From Burhinus oedicnemus (Eukaryota; Chordata; Aves; Charadriiformes; Burhinidae): a stretch of 64,000 nt of DNA. Below the pieces are notes generated by a model that worked only from the letters and a program-made list of their open reading frames with translations, had not been told where the DNA came from and ran no database searches. The position numbers were made by a program, and so were the translations under genes. The stretch lies in contig VFFE01007510.1 of NCBI GenBank assembly GCA_008921705.1, positions 2,208,030-2,272,029 on the forward strand, in the 5' to 3' direction. Shown piece by piece: positions 9,965-43,706 of this stretch (positions within the stretch are counted from its first letter, which is position 1; every line of letters starts with the position of its first letter).

Positions 9965-12900
9965 AAATATTGTTTGGTTTTCCTTTTTGCTGTTGTTGTT
10001 AAAACCATGACGTAGATACCTTTAGCCTAGCAGAGATCCGATATGCTCAGGCTGTTCTCGTACCATGCCTTAAAGCGGTCTTCCTCGCAAAAGCCGTTTG
10101 GGGAAGGCAACGGAGGCAAAGCTGCATTCGCAGGTGCTTGCGCCGACTTTGTACAGCTTTCTCTTTAAGGCTCAAACAGGAGCTCAAACTCAGCCACCAT
10201 ACGCTCTTAACTACCTTAAATCCTACTTGTAAAAGCAACATTCATCCTTCACCTAACATCACCAACACTGTACGTTTGAGGGAGTTACTAAGACTACTGA
10301 TTTCATACCGAAGACAAAGGGGCATGAAGACACTGAGTGGCAGAACAGAACCGTAAACTAGAAGCAGGCAGCAAAACATGGATGGCCTAAAAAACCCCAG
10401 TCAAACTGGACAAATAGAAATAAATCTTCTCATAGGACACCAAAGAGGTATTAAATGAAATTAAAGAAATGTAGAGGTGGTAGAAGCACGTATCGCGTGT
10501 TCTGTACGGTATGATAAACCTCGGAAAGGTACTGCTGTGCAAAGTAAGATTGAGAAGGGCGGCTGCCATCCGTCTGCACACTTGCAACACTGAGCAAAGC
10601 AGGATCCAGCTCTCCTGTGACTGTCAGCTTCCTGAATTTTATATCTGTAATTTAATATCTGCAGAGGCTCCAAACAACTGAGAAAACGGCTCAATAGCAG
10701 CAGTATCAACTATAGCAGCTGAATGAACTACAATGTTGAACACAAAGACAAGGCAAAGATACCATCACCATCTGGCAATTTGGTTTCCAGATCAGACCTA
10801 GTTTCACTACCAGAATAATGTTCTATTACTAGAACCACCTAACAGGACTAAAGAGCAACCAACACTTGCTAAGGGGGGTAGCAGGAGAAGTGCAGGGAAA
10901 CGCGATGGCTTCTACCACTTGAAATGGCAAACAGCAAAATGCACTTCATAAATAAAACCACATTTCTGCAGCCCCAGGGAAACCAAAAGCATGAATGCCA
11001 CGACAGCCTGGCAAAGGCTGCAGCCCATCCGATCACTGCTCCAAAAAGATTGCTAAAGAAATTTTTAGCAGGGAAGCAAACTCGACTGTGATTTGTTATT
11101 GCCAAAAAATACACAGCCATTGGCAGACAATTATAAACGTTACTCAAAACTATCATCGGAATGAGAAATACCGAGTTCTCCCCACAGGGGGTCCTGTTAG
11201 GAAGAGACCGGAGAGAATACAGAAGCTTGTAAAAATGTTACTTCCAGCAGGGAAACATTCTCAGAGAAGAACTTCAGCATCTGAATATCCTTTTGCTCAT
11301 AACGTAATATATGACATGTGGTGGATTTGGAGCCCTGGCTTTACTTAAAGAAGCAGATGGAAGATCTTTAAACCATTAGAGCATCTTTCTTAGGTTGTAT
11401 AGGATCATATTTAAGCCTTGCAGAAGAGGAAAAAAAAAAGCAGCAAGCACCAGTTTAAGCTGAAGTCAAAATAACAATATTATGGGGAAACAGGGGCAGA
11501 GAATCCCAGTTCTAGATGAGTAGAAAAGTAGAAAAACCCCACTCTCCAGTGGTTATTTCTGTTCACTTTTTATGATACTGATACGCAACTGGGGATGGTA
11601 TTTGGGAGATGCTGGTTTAGGTCGGCCTCTGCAGTTTGCTCTTTGATGTTCTAATGTTTGTATTTGTCCAAGGGAGCTTAAGTAGAGTTGTTGAAAGACA
11701 AAGTACAAACAGCCAAGTGGAATGGCTCTAGGAAATGTCTAGCAATTGACATCTGTAAGATATACACCAATAACAGATCTTTTAAAAAACACGATGGCCA
11801 AGTCCACCACAAGGTGTCGATGTGGTAGCACCGCACACAGGATTTGCTGCTCCAGGGCTGGCTGTGACAAGACAGTCCCATCCACTCGCACAAATCCCAT
11901 CCGCGGGGGTTGCGTCCACTCCTCCGCATGTCGAGCGGAACCACCAGGACGGCAGGCCTTGGTGGGCTTTCGGCTCTGCTGGGCACCAAGGCAGCTTCGC
12001 CTGGGCCTCCTGGCCAGAGAGGCTCCCGCAGGCTGAAAAAAACCAAATTCACATACGCGAGGCTCGATCACAACTGATTCTGCCGCCTTCTGCCAGCTGC
12101 TGCTTCGTACCCAGAGCTGAACCACGCTGCGTTGTTAAGCCTTCACACTGCGTCTTGGCTTTAGCATGTGTTTCATGTTTGAGCAGCCCTAAAAGCGCGC
12201 CTGGCAGCTCAGACGGTCTTCGAAGCTGCAGCACCGTGTCAGACCCTGGAGCAGTGAGAGCCAGACGCAGGATCACTTGAATAACGGGGTTTCAGAAAGG
12301 GGGCATTTTACGAAATCCACCCTTTATTCCATCATTTGATTCTCCCCTCACCTGCGGTTCGAGCTACGGCTGCCCTGACATCCTCGGCTCAGGATTTATC
12401 TTGGCTGGGGCCCAGGCGCTGCTGCCAGGCTTCCCTTCCAGGGCAGCGGCCCTGGGAAAGTCACTCGGGGTTAAGTTTAGAGTTCCAGGTTGGCACATTC
12501 TTAACGCAAGCCAAAAATAAGTGTGAATGGGGATCAATTTTATGAATTTGCTGAGCTGCCAATTATATTTTAAAGCTGAAATCTGAAACTAGGTTTGCCA
12601 GTTGGGTAAGTATCACAGCCAATCCTTAGACAGAAATTAATTGGAAAAACACTTTCTCTTCGAGTCCAGAGACCACTGCTTTACAAATGTTATCTCTAAA
12701 GTCTTTCCAGGGGTACTTTGGACATTACTGGTCAATCTCAATGCAGCAGATTTTAACTAATTACATTTATTCTCTTGCATACATGTCAATCAAGAGTTAG
12801 GTAGATACAACACCAAGTATCCCAGGCATGCAACTGTAAGGCAGCACTGAAGGCAAAGAGAAAAGAAAGCTTCTTGAAAACAATTCAAAATGCCACAATT

Positions 12901-15900
12901 TCCTATTGCCTTCCTTTTACACCTTCCTTCCTTGCATTTGTGGGGAGCAGGGTCACCACAGCTCAAGAGTTGCCCAAGGCCAGGTAGCTTGTGCACCCAC
13001 ATCTCCATAAAAGCGCGAATAAAACTCCCCGCGAGCCCGGCGGAGGCTGGGTGTGCAACACGACACACACGAGCTTGAGCCCGCAGCTATCTGAAACCTG
13101 CCTGCAGCCTTGTTTCCGAGCTCCTTGCCAAAGGCACAAATAACCCCCTCAGGTCCTGCTATCACATCCCTGGCGCTGCAGCGACGCTGGCTTGAAGGCA
13201 GGATTTCTTGAGCCTCTTGATGGAGCCTGTATTTGCCCACGGGCCAACAGCTGATTCCCACCGCTGTGCCAGCCTCCCTCTCCTTTTTGCAGGCCTGCTC
13301 TAAATACTGCGCCTGTCGTACCCAGCAAAGCTCAAAACATAGTCTTTTTTATGTTCTGGAAAGTGCAGTTTCTGTCCCATTTCAAGGCAGAATTGCATCA
13401 TAGTAATAACATTACAAAAGTTACACATACTTTCCTGGCTTTATTGTCTAGACAAGAATCTGTAAAACCAAAAGACACCCCCATCCTTTTTGCACACATC
13501 TAATTAACAAAAAAAAATTTTACACTTACATATTTTTAGTAAAATTGCCCTGGAGAGATTGCCACGGTGAAAGCAAAGACCGCAAGAGGAATCAGAATGC
13601 CTCAATTATAATGGAGTTCTTAAAGAGTTAAGCTGAAAAACTACTGAGTTGTTCAGGGTATTAAATTCTAAGCTATATAAATCCACTGGGAAACTTCCAG
13701 AGCAAATCATCTAGAGGGTACAGACGATGCTGTGATGTGTATGTCCCCCGCACAAAGCCAGGCTGCATCGCACCAGTACAAAGCTGGGACCCAAAAGGAC
13801 CCAAAACCCAGGCCGCGCGCAGGGTTTTGTGGGAACATCCCCAGAGGTGCTGCTGTGGAAACACTGCTCTCCAGTACACGGCATCCGAGGTGCAGGGTAA
13901 TCTGCACCGAGCTGCACACAGCTGAAAGCAAAGCTTCCCACAGGGTGGCCTCCGCGTGATTCTGAAAGAAGCAGGCAAACAGCGGCTCCTCTCCTTCCCC
14001 GCTCAGGGAGCAGACAGCTCTATACGGGGTTAAGAGTACAATAAAACATTGCCAGCTCAGGGCTGACTCAGCAGCTCGCGTGCATTACATCAAGCCCTGC
14101 ACCATCACACAGGCTAGCAAGAAAGTCAAGAGAGAATGACAAAATACACCATTTAGGAGCTCCCCGCGACCATACCGTGGCATAACCCCTCACAACACTG
14201 CAGCAGGCCAACCTGCTCCAGACTAGAAAGGGCTAAAAAGGCAGGGAAAAGCAGACTCCACCAACCCAGATATCGGAGGCTGATACAAAAACATCTGGAA
14301 AAGGTCAGCGAGCGTGCTGGCCCGCACTACTGCTTGAGAACACGCAGAGGGAACTCACTGTGCCTGCGTCCTGACAGCTGGCAGGCACCCTCGCAAACCA
14401 CCAAATAAAAACACATCCAGAAGCAGCCAACAGAAACTGCAGGTACGGAGCTGCTTTTGTAGCTAAATACAATACAGCAGGGTTTCGGGGGGCAGGGGGG
14501 GAATACCACAGAACGCAAGCTCTTTCAGACAGGGGGATGGCTGTTGCTTTAGAGGATCACGCAGGAGTTGCTAACGGGACTAAGGACAGACAAAACAAGC
14601 CTCTGAGCAATCCAGCTTGTCACCTACCCCAGGCCCTTACCCACGACTTCTTCACTGGTGTGTTTTACTTGTTGGTCTTTTATAAGCTTGGAGTTAAGTG
14701 CTTTTACCCTTAAAAAAAAAAAAAAAAGAGAACAGAGAGAACAGTAGCTTATGGCGGTAACAGCAGAATCCAACTGTGCTGTGAAATGAGCTGTGTCACC
14801 GTTCCGAGACCTGGCTACAGTCATGCAACCAAAATTCAGAAAAAAAAGTTAATTTAATCAACACTCGATAACTTCTTCCTTTCGGCCTCAGAAGCCCTTC
14901 CACATTAGTCGGAAAACAGCAGCTGTGACCAAAGGATGGGCAATGCTGAAATCAGCCATTCCCTGTCACCCCTAGGGAGGGTGCGCCATTCTGATGCCAG
15001 AACACAGGCTTCATTGCTCATTAATGGTTCCCCAGAGAACGGGAGCCCCACCCTGTAAACTAGTAAAGAGGACGCTTCCACCTGGGGAGGGTGGTGCAAT
15101 CCCTGCTCCGAAGCATTACTAGCGCATTTTGTCCTAAGTCTCACCAGACAAATTTCACATGTGAAATCAAAAGATATTGAGTGAGTTGAAATCACCACAT
15201 AGCAGCCTACCACCTTCTGGGGCAGTACTAGAGCTAAGAAAAGTGATTTAAAAACCAAGAGAAAAGGATGGTTGCTATGGGATGACAGAGTGATGTTCAA
15301 GTGAGATCTAGATGCCAATTCGAGCCTTGAACTAAACCACTATACGCACTCAAAAATCAGTAGGTTCAATCCTAGTATCAGGATACAGGCATTGGTCCAG
15401 GAAAAGAACAGAATGAAGAGACAGGGAAATATCAAATAAGAAAAAAAACCAAAACAAAACAAAAACCAAAAAACCCCACAACACAAAGCAATAGATGAGG
15501 AAATGGATGGTATGCTTTTCAACAAAACTATGTAACCTTTGCACGTTACTTGTCTTACATACACTTCGAACACAGCTGGGCTCTTGAAGTGGGAAGGAGC
15601 TTTCCGAGCACAGTATCACATGGCACAGCTATGCCTGACAGTTGCTTTGGGTGTAATTGTAAATGACGTGAAGAGTAACAGTATTTTTCTCCATCACCCA
15701 TCTCTGCTGTTGCTTCAGGAAGCCCTGAGATCTGAAACGCATCACAGTTGCCTTGAAAAATGGCAAAGCCTGTTTTGCAGAGCAAAACTAGTGATAAGTT
15801 TGGAGGGTGGAGCTCGATGGCCAGGGCTGTGGGGCTGGCAGAAAAGCACTCCCTGGTGAGACCCACTGGGGCAGCTGTAGGGTCCGTTAACAAAAGGAAA

Positions 15901-17828
15901 TTTAGCCTCAGCCCCTGCTAGCTGGCTCTTCTGTTTCACCTAGTCCTGAGCCCCAGGGCCAGAAGTCAAGCTGGTAGGGGCAGGCCACTGGGCCAGGCAG
16001 CACAGCACTTCGTTTCCTTAGGGGTTCGAAAAGCCTAAGGGATTTCATTTAAAAGTATCAAGCTCAGCCGAAAAAACCCCCGCATTACTAACCATTATTA
16101 AAGAGGTAGAGCTTTTGTCATGTCCTTCAGCTCAAAAATAATAACATGTACTCATGTACAGGACAGCTGTGGCAAGGATTAGGAAAGGCTTCTAAAACCA
16201 AGAGCTACGCTGCCTTTTGAATTTTTTTTTTTTTATTTTTATTTTTTTTTTATGAAGTACAGCAGAAGCTTAGTTGCACTGGCACGGTATGAACCTCTAG
16301 CACACAGCCCCACTTCTTGAAAACCTTAACATTCAGGAACATGGACAGAAGAAATGAGAAGACGTATGCACCTCCAAATGCTTTCACAATCGTAGGGGAA
16401 TTACACAAGAAACACCGAAAAAACGAGAAAGCTTACACAGCTTACACTGCTGCCGTGAAACAGCTAGACAAGGACCTGGGAAGCTTTCTCCAAACTACCA
16501 AACAAGTCTGTGACGCAGCATCAAGCCACATTCAGACTTCAAGCTGGATACCCCATGACAGCATCCGACATCCTCTCTATGACAGCAATTTTAATCTGTA
16601 GACTTTGGCTACCAAAAAGTGATTTTTGCAGACAGAAAAGACGCATCATGACAATCTCTTCATAATTGTGTCAGGTATCTCTGTCAGAAGACAGTATTTT
16701 CTTTCCTCAGGTTGTATTTAAATTTGATTTCTGGCCCCAAAACACAGAGGGAAGGAAAAGGCTCATGAAAGAAAACAAAAGACGCATTCCCTTTTGAATC
16801 CAAATTTTCAGTGTAGCTACTGGATAGCTGCAACAAAATGTAGGAAATCTGGCTTGAGTTGTCGTTCACATCTCTAGAGAGGGGAAAAAGGAAATCTGAG
16901 AAGACAGAGGCAGACATAGTGACAGAGATGAATGAAGGCACAGGGAATAGCAAAATCTTGGGCTCACATTCTGCACAGTGCCTGGGGCAGAGCTGCCACG
17001 TCACCAGAGCGTCTTTTAGAAAGCGAGCCAGCCACACAGTAATATTGCTGACACAAACAACCCCTGTGGTGGTACCTGTGGTATCTTTGCAATTTTAATT
17101 TCGTATCTTCTGTGATCCTTTGACTACTTCCCTGCCCCATTCCACCCCCATTATCTGCAAAAAGCACTATTGCAACATAAAGACTGTGAGAAAACATCTA
17201 TGATCTTTAGGATGTCATTACAGGCTATACATGAGAGGAAGCGTACAAACCCTAAAGTGGTGTCATAAATCTTCCAGCAGAAAGAAGCGCTGGACCTGCT
17301 GCTGCTTCAATCGCTGCACAAGAGGCTGGTTCTTACAACTGTCCCGATTAGCCTTCCCTGTCCTCTCTAACTAAAGGGTCCCTTTACACAAACTTAGTTT
17401 TGGGCAAATGACTTTTGAGAGGCATTTCACGCTTTTTCACTACTTTTTACAGCATCCCAGTCAGCTCCAGCCCCATAGGAACCAGAGGAGTGGGAAGGGG
17501 CGCAACACATCCAAGTATCTTCTGTATGTTTCTTCCAAACAGCAGCTCCCAGGAGTGGGGGACAGTAAGCCTCCGTTACAGCGCTGTAAGACACCAAGCA
17601 AGTCATTCCGGAACTTCGACTAACACAAACCAAACAAGCAACAAAAGCAAAACTGAGAAAAGACTTTGCAAAAAATAAATCCATCCGTCCAATTATGTTC
17701 TACCCAGGATACAACACATGAAATGCCAAATACTAAAAATAATAAACCAAAACAGGACTCCCCAACTTACACTTTACAGCTAACTATGAAGTAGAGTAGC
17801 TACCACCTGTAGTGTTTGTAAATGATGT

Positions 17829-17847
17829 GGTTTTTTTTTTTTTTTTA
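17829..17847. repeat. Poly-T tract
   Basis: A T-run follows ATGTGG. No associated gene is seen. Confidence 0.85.
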
Positions 17848-20800
17848 ATGTCAGCTGATAAGAGACATTCCATATATACAAACATTGCTTTGCTTATAAT
17901 CTTAGACCAAAATAAATACAAAACCACTATAAAATGAATTCTTTATTTGAAGTTTATGGGCTGGTAATTTTCATAATTAAGTTTTCACTCCAAACAAACA
18001 TTCATCCTCTCATCTGAAACATACGTTTCCCATCACATCAGAACCATCAATATTCACCAACCTTTTTTGAACTCACTTCTGTATTTACTACCTGGATTAG
18101 AAAACACCACTTGTTAAATTTATTATTGGAGTATGACGATAAAAAGCTAATCCAGAATTACTGATGCATTGGCCTTCCTTTTGAGGCTATAAAGTGTCTA
18201 TTTTAAGGACTAAGTGTCCAACCTCTGAAACTGTAGTCAGAATAACCCAATTTTACCTGCCTCTCCTCCGCTGTGGGCGAGCAGCTGCATACCAGCCAGA
18301 CAAGGCACTCGGGGCACTCACTTGCCATTGTCCTTTTCTTAGGAGGATCTTGCGAACCTTTCCTTGGCACGTAACCAAACGTGCCAAGCACGAGACCCCG
18401 GCACACGATGGAGACATGGCTGCCACGTGAGCAGATACACAGCGGCGACACCCGCATTTCTCTCGTGTAATGGGAAAGTAGATTTGTGTTGAGCTGTTTT
18501 CGGGTACCTCCTACACAGACCGCACCTCCCACTGCCTCTGAAGCGAGCCTGACAAGCCGGCCATCCTTTCCTGTCAAAATGAATGTAAATTGAATACTCT
18601 GATGCTGCTGTTCCCTAACCTTACTGTTCTTCTGCTGACCTTACTTAGCACCGTATTGTACAAGTCTGCAAATAAATCATGGGATAGAAACACGTTTGGT
18701 CATCGTGCCCAGGAACGTAACACATCAATCAACTCGACCACCACAAAAACAAGGAATCCCCTCTGATGACTGGCTACATGATGTGATAAATGCATTTACT
18801 TGTACCAACAGACTTCTAAGGCACCACAGACCAAGCACGTGACGGATCTTCGTGGCCGGGCACGCTACGGATGCTATGTTGTGAGTTACTAACCCCAACA
18901 TTTACAGCCTTTTCAACTTTGAGGCCTCACGTTTGCCACATTTTAGTTTGCATGTTACAGTGGGGTGCAAGAAAAGCAACACCGCTTGCTTCTGCGTATG
19001 AAGAACAAAGGAGAGAGTATTCCGTAGTCCATTTCCTCTACCTCTCCATCGTCGCAGTTCGTGGCCCTGGATCCCAATGACTTGCAATAGGAACATGAAT
19101 TTAGGTAAAGCTTATCAGTCATAGGCTGGATATAGTCCACTGATATCTACTAAAACAAAACCGCATTAAAAATGCTTAATATAGATTTCCTCCATTCACT
19201 TGTTACCAAATCAACTACATCAAAACTGTATTGGTACTGTGCTGCTATAAACGGTGTGGAAAAATAGCATGCAGTCACAGAATTCAAGCCGTAACACAAT
19301 GCACATCCATAAAAAATGGAATTAGGTTTATACAAGCATCTCAAATTGCTCATTTGAGTAGTACCCAAATTGATAGGCTACTTTTCTGCTTCAAAATCTG
19401 CACTCACATGCAACGTGACAGTGTTTTATTATGTTAAATAAAGTTGCAAATAACAGGCAGTCTATTTGCAACTTAAATGGATGAAGAGAATGGGACACTG
19501 GGGAAAACAGTCGGCTAACTTCATGCCTGCAGCAGTATTGCACCGGCTGGAGATTGTTACATTTTGGTTAAGTATTAAAAATAACTGCATATTTGATGAA
19601 AACATACTTATATCCACCTACACTGCTGGGAATTAACATGTCTAGTCTGACTGAAGCAAGCAGTTCTGTGAGTTCTACCAGTGCTGCCTCTGAAGGTGGC
19701 ACTATTTGAGAAGCTCTACTGTAGAAGCAAGCATATCACTGATACGGAACTGCTCAAAGAAAAACAAATTAAAAACATTGAGAGTTGTATCAAAAAGAAA
19801 AAAAAAAGTAAAGATTTAGTCTGATCACATCATTCTCAATGTTCATCATCATTCCCAAGTGTTCCTAGAAGCCCTCAAACATTTCATGTTAACTCTTCCT
19901 GTTCTCTCACTCTCCAGTAATTTTTAAGTAGTTTACACAAAACATGAGCCTCATAAGGCATTCTAGACTACATAAAATCAAAGACTGTTCCTCAAAGTTA
20001 GCAATAGAAGAGCTATTCAAGCTGTCAGGCTTGAAAAAGAAATGCATTGTCATCATTCAACTCTGTACCAATGAAAGGAATAAAAAGTTTAAAGCTAATT
20101 TGTATTTTCTGTTCAAATTGTAAGGATTTTTTAACAATAAGAGATAAATAAATAAAGTATGTCAAAGCATTTCCTTGCTATTTAAAGTTAGAACTAAATT
20201 TTATAGTAAGAATTGCCATGGATTCACAAGCTACACTACAGAAGCTGCTAATTAACTGTACTGAAAAGTTTGACACTATTTTATAGCAATACTCCCATTT
20301 TAGAATACCAAAGTAGTATTGAAAAGGGTAAATATGCAGTAGATTTCAACACTTGGCTTTTTTTCTTTTTAATGCTTGTTCAATATCTTTACTCAAGTCT
20401 TCCTTTAATTTGCGTTCAGGCTCCAACGTACATTCAAGGTAGAATAATCTGATTGAAGAAATGCAGTACTGATAAGGATACTTTTCTTAAAATGAAAAAC
20501 GTATCCTCCCTGGACATCTACAAAATATGCTGAAGGTAGACATTTCAAGATCATAAAATTGATTAAGCACGCACAAATAAAACAAATACACAGACAGGCA
20601 CAAATACCGACCGCACAGTTTTCAAGTCAATCTATCATTAGCTTAAGACTGAAGATACTAAATCTCACAATTAATCGGAGTTTCAGGGGTGTCACACGTA
20701 ACCATAATCCTGGGCAACAGAACAGCTCTACTGATTGGGGACTGCAGAAGACAAGTGTTTTTCTAATTTATCTAGAAAGCTAGCAATGTGAACTGGTCAG

Positions 20801-22421
20801 TTCCACAGACCTGATGTAAGACAGCAGCCCAGCTACCAACTCTGTCTCAGTTTCGCTGCCTGTAATTCTAAAGTTGTCCCAATTCTGAAGCTTGACCACA
20901 TGATGAGTATTTAATACATTCACAGAAAATAAACAGGAGCATCTCTAAAAGCCAAGAAGTGTACTTCTCCCTTCCTGCTAAAGAGGGAAATCATTTGGTG
21001 TGGGTTCACACCCCCCCCGTTACAGAGATCCCTGACAAAGAGTACAAAAATGTAAAGTCATAAACCAGCATCCAAGATAAACTGCTGATGTTCACAAAGT
21101 TTAACCTTACTGCAAATGTTTCATTTTTTGTATTTATCTTTGGGGAGGCAGAATCAGCAGTGAAATTTAGTTCTATTTCATCCTTCAAAATTTAAACCCT
21201 TAAAAACCTGCCCTTTAAAAACATACAATAGTTAGAATAGTGATATGCCAATATACTGGTATCAACTTCAAGGAAGAGCTAATGATATGCATGACCTGAA
21301 ATATGGAAAGAACATAAACCCCCTGCAGGTGAAGGTAAAAGTCTGTGGAACAGACAACACCAGAGATGTCACTTCTCTTATCCCACTATTCCACTCTCAT
21401 ACCAATGTGTTGATGGCTCTGCACAGCTAGCTGGAGCTAGGCTGTAAATACTAATTTTATTCCCCCTCAGGAGATAAACACTCAAATAAATGCAGGGAAA
21501 AGATCAATTATGCATTTGATAGGATAAGCAGAATTCCATTTTACTTATTTCCCCAAACATGTCTTTTCCACCACACAGCTGACTGGAGTTTGTTGTTTGC
21601 TTTTTAAATACAGCTGCCCTTCTCGCTCCAAACACTACTTTTCATACAACAGATTAAGGCACTCCAGTTGATCAGTCTGTGTTAAGAAATGTTTTTTGCT
21701 GGATCTGTAGTTAATCTGTTTATAGATGCCTCCTGAAGGGCTTTTACACAGCATCACTGTGTCTTGGGAAAGCCCAACTGCACATACCAAATGGCTGTCT
21801 AGACACGGTCCAAGCGGGAAAGACATGTCCAGGAACACTCCACATCTCAGAGCACTATAATATACGTAGCATCAAAATACAGTTTAACCATATTAATCCT
21901 TAAACTGTGCTTATATTAACAGTACACAAAGTATATAATCTATTACCTTGGACAAAGTGGTTGCTCGTTTCGAATTAGAAAAATATTTTTAAAAATCACA
22001 AACCCTTAAGGCTTGAAGTAAAAAGGGCCTGTGTCTAGCTTATTACTTTATGAATAAGTGAATGGTTCTTTCATCAGGACACAATCTCGTCAGTGCAACT
22101 TCATGGAATACATTCCTTACACTCACTGAGTTAGAATTAAACAGAATAATGCATGAGAGGAAAGACACAAGATTCAACAAAACAAAGGCTTAAATAAAAT
22201 CTCTGGTTGGTCATAAGAAATCAGCCTACTCTTAATACTGTTAACGCTTATTATTCTGTTGAGTATTCTGTTGCTCCACAGTGTGGAAAAAGCAAACAAA
22301 TCACAAACCCAAACATTAGAATATAATTTTTTTTTTAATTTTTATAAATAACTTATCTGTTACAAAGGCAGTTTACCCAGCTAAATCACAAAACCATCAA
22401 CTCAAGATATCCAAATTAGGT

Positions 22422-22427
22422 TTTATT
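22422..22427 (-). terminator. Candidate poly(A) signal of TAB2
   Basis: The plus strand reads TTTATT, so AATAAA lies on the TAB2 sense strand, followed by a GT-rich segment (TTGATGGTTTTGTGA). The placement is inferred. Confidence 0.4.
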
Positions 22428-22923
22428 AATAAACAGGTAAAAACTGATTTGTCAATCTTCACATAGAACTGCAGATGAAGCTGAAAAACAAGGCCTCATT
22501 TTATAAACAAAATGCATTGAATGCAAGTGCTTTGGGTCTACTGCCTAATTACCTGGGATTGGCATTTTCTTCCCACATAAAAAAAATGCAAAGCCTTCAA
22601 AACAAAGGCCTCTGTGCATTCACATAGATCACTTGTAAAACTCCTAATAAAAGTGTCCACTGGCAAATGTTTACAGTGGGTGACAGTCTACTTTGTCTCT
22701 TGCTACATTGTTAGCACTCCCTCCAGCCTCACGCTAAGTGCTGCTACATAATTCTTTGCGTGCCGTCTTTCATGCATACTGTACTGGAATTCCATTTTCT
22801 TGATCTTGGTTACATACATCCCCGATCATGTGAATATTTTCCTTAAAAAAATAGATCATCAAAACAAAGAGATGCTTGAGGTTGCTTCAGTGTTCAAGTC
22901 TGTTTGATTTCTCTTTTCCAGCC

Positions 22924-22929
22924 TTTATT
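22924..22929 (-). terminator. Alternative TAB2 poly(A) signal
   Basis: AATAAA on the sense strand about 1.3 kb past the stop codon. A weaker GT-rich context follows. Confidence 0.3.
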
Positions 22930-23389
22930 TCAGTTGTCCTAAATATTGCTATCCTTGTTTTCTATAAATATGAGACTTCACCACAAAGTCAGGTTTAGAA
23001 ACCGGCTGCCAAAACAGGAAAGCATTTAAAGTCCTTGAACAAAGCTGTACGATGCTGCTGCTGTTGATTTTGGCACTGTATGTACTTCCCCAATGAATCT
23101 CTCTTCAGGAGTCTGCAAGATACCCAGCAGATGAAGCAAGCTTAAATCGGATGCTGATCTGTTGGTGGGTTGAAAGTTTCTTAGTATAAAGTTTCCTCAC
23201 GCCAGACAAAATGCTACCTTGTGTCACCCACCGTAAAACTCAGTGTACAGAGTGAACTATATGCATAACTCTTCCAACTTTTCCTGCATTTTTACCACGC
23301 TGCATCTGCAGGTCTTCACAGATCATCAGCATTTACAAGAGCAATGTACAGAATGAGCAGAGGAAAGCTATTTTGTGCATAGTTTCTTA

Positions 23390-23397
23390 TTAATGCT
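23390..23397 (-). promoter_or_regulatory. miR-155 8-mer seed match in TAB2 3' UTR
   Basis: The sense strand reads AGCATTAA, a perfect match to miR-155 positions 2-8 plus the A opposite position 1. TAB2 is an experimentally reported miR-155 target in human dendritic cells. Function in this species is inferred. Confidence 0.5.
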
Positions 23398-24224
23398 CTT
23401 ATTTTAAGGCATTGCTTCTCTCAGATAAAAGCTTAAAAAAAGGGACATGATCGTGCTTAATCACTTAAAGGGAAAAAAAGAAAGTTAACAAAAAAGACTA
23501 TTACACTATACATACAGAAGTACAAGAAAATAATAAAGGTGAAGAAAAGAAATCACTTAAAGCAGGCTCTAGAGCTATGTACAGTAGGAAAAGCTTTGGG
23601 GTATTTCACCGTGTGTATTGTACAGACAACGCATGCAGTTTTTCCTTTTCATCTTTAGATGTGATTGTACTGATTTCTGGCTTCACAGAGATGTTTTCAG
23701 GGAAGACAAGGCAAAGAGTACCACTGATTTGTGAAGTTCTTCCCTTTATCGAAGGCACTATGTGGCAGCAAACAGTTTTAATAGTTAAACCTTGTTCCTT
23801 TTAGATCTCCTCTGTGCATGTAGTGTTTCACTGAAAGCTCTGAAAACAAAAACGCTAGCACTCTATTCCTTTCCCCTGTCAAAATTCAGTAGCGACGTTG
23901 GGGCAGAGAAGAGGATGGGCAACACCCAAGCACTGAACATGGTGTGTGTTACTGGGATACTGGTAATACTGTACATGGTTTAGGCAGCTGGCAACTGAGT
24001 CTTTCAGCAGATGACCTTTCAGCCGATCAATTTCAACTGCCTGTGACACAACACTGAGGTATTACTAGCTCTGTGGGCTGACATTTAACATTAGCAAAAT
24101 ACCATCTCATCACACCTTCAATTTTACAAAATCCTACGCATAAATGTTTTTTTTTGTCCCCCAATGACTGGATAGTCCCTTGTATGTTTGCTATGGTTTT
24201 ACAAAAGGTAGCAGGCCTGTTGGC

Positions 24225-43680
<19,456 letters not shown>

Positions 43681-43706
43681 TCAGGATTGTTTTTCAACAG
43701 GCAGTT

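Larger units (their letters stand above)
7646..22399. other. Intergenic region between convergent ZC3H12D and TAB2
   Basis: No recognisable protein domain, RNA gene or transposon was seen. The part at about 11.8-14.3 kb is richer in GC and CpG than the rest and carries overlapping open frames on both strands without any family resemblance. A- and T-runs are frequent. Extended 3' UTRs of either gene could reach into it. Confidence 0.6.
22400..24224 (-). other. TAB2: Probable TAB2 3' UTR
   Basis: This lies immediately downstream (minus strand) of the TAB2 stop codon. The far limit is set at a minus-strand AATAAA at 22422-22427 followed by a T/G-rich stretch, giving about 1.8 kb. Another AATAAA (22924-22929) could give a shorter form. 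It contains an 8-mer match to the miR-155 seed at 23390-23397. Confidence 0.55.

Noticed and set aside
9250..9966. 238-codon plus-strand open frame
   Set aside because: It resembles no known protein, is low-complexity at its end (poly-Phe from a T-run) and overlaps open frames in the opposite strand over a C/T-rich region.
11678..12280. Overlapping frames on both strands in intergenic DNA
   Set aside because: No domain is recognised, no splice or poly(A) context is convincing, and overlap on both strands points to composition.
16317..16601. 94-codon plus-strand frame with a charged sequence
   Set aside because: No family resemblance and no supporting gene structure.
22400..24224. A miR-23 site, expected from reports on mammalian TAB2
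   Set aside because: No seed match was seen by eye in the probable 3' UTR. This was not computed.
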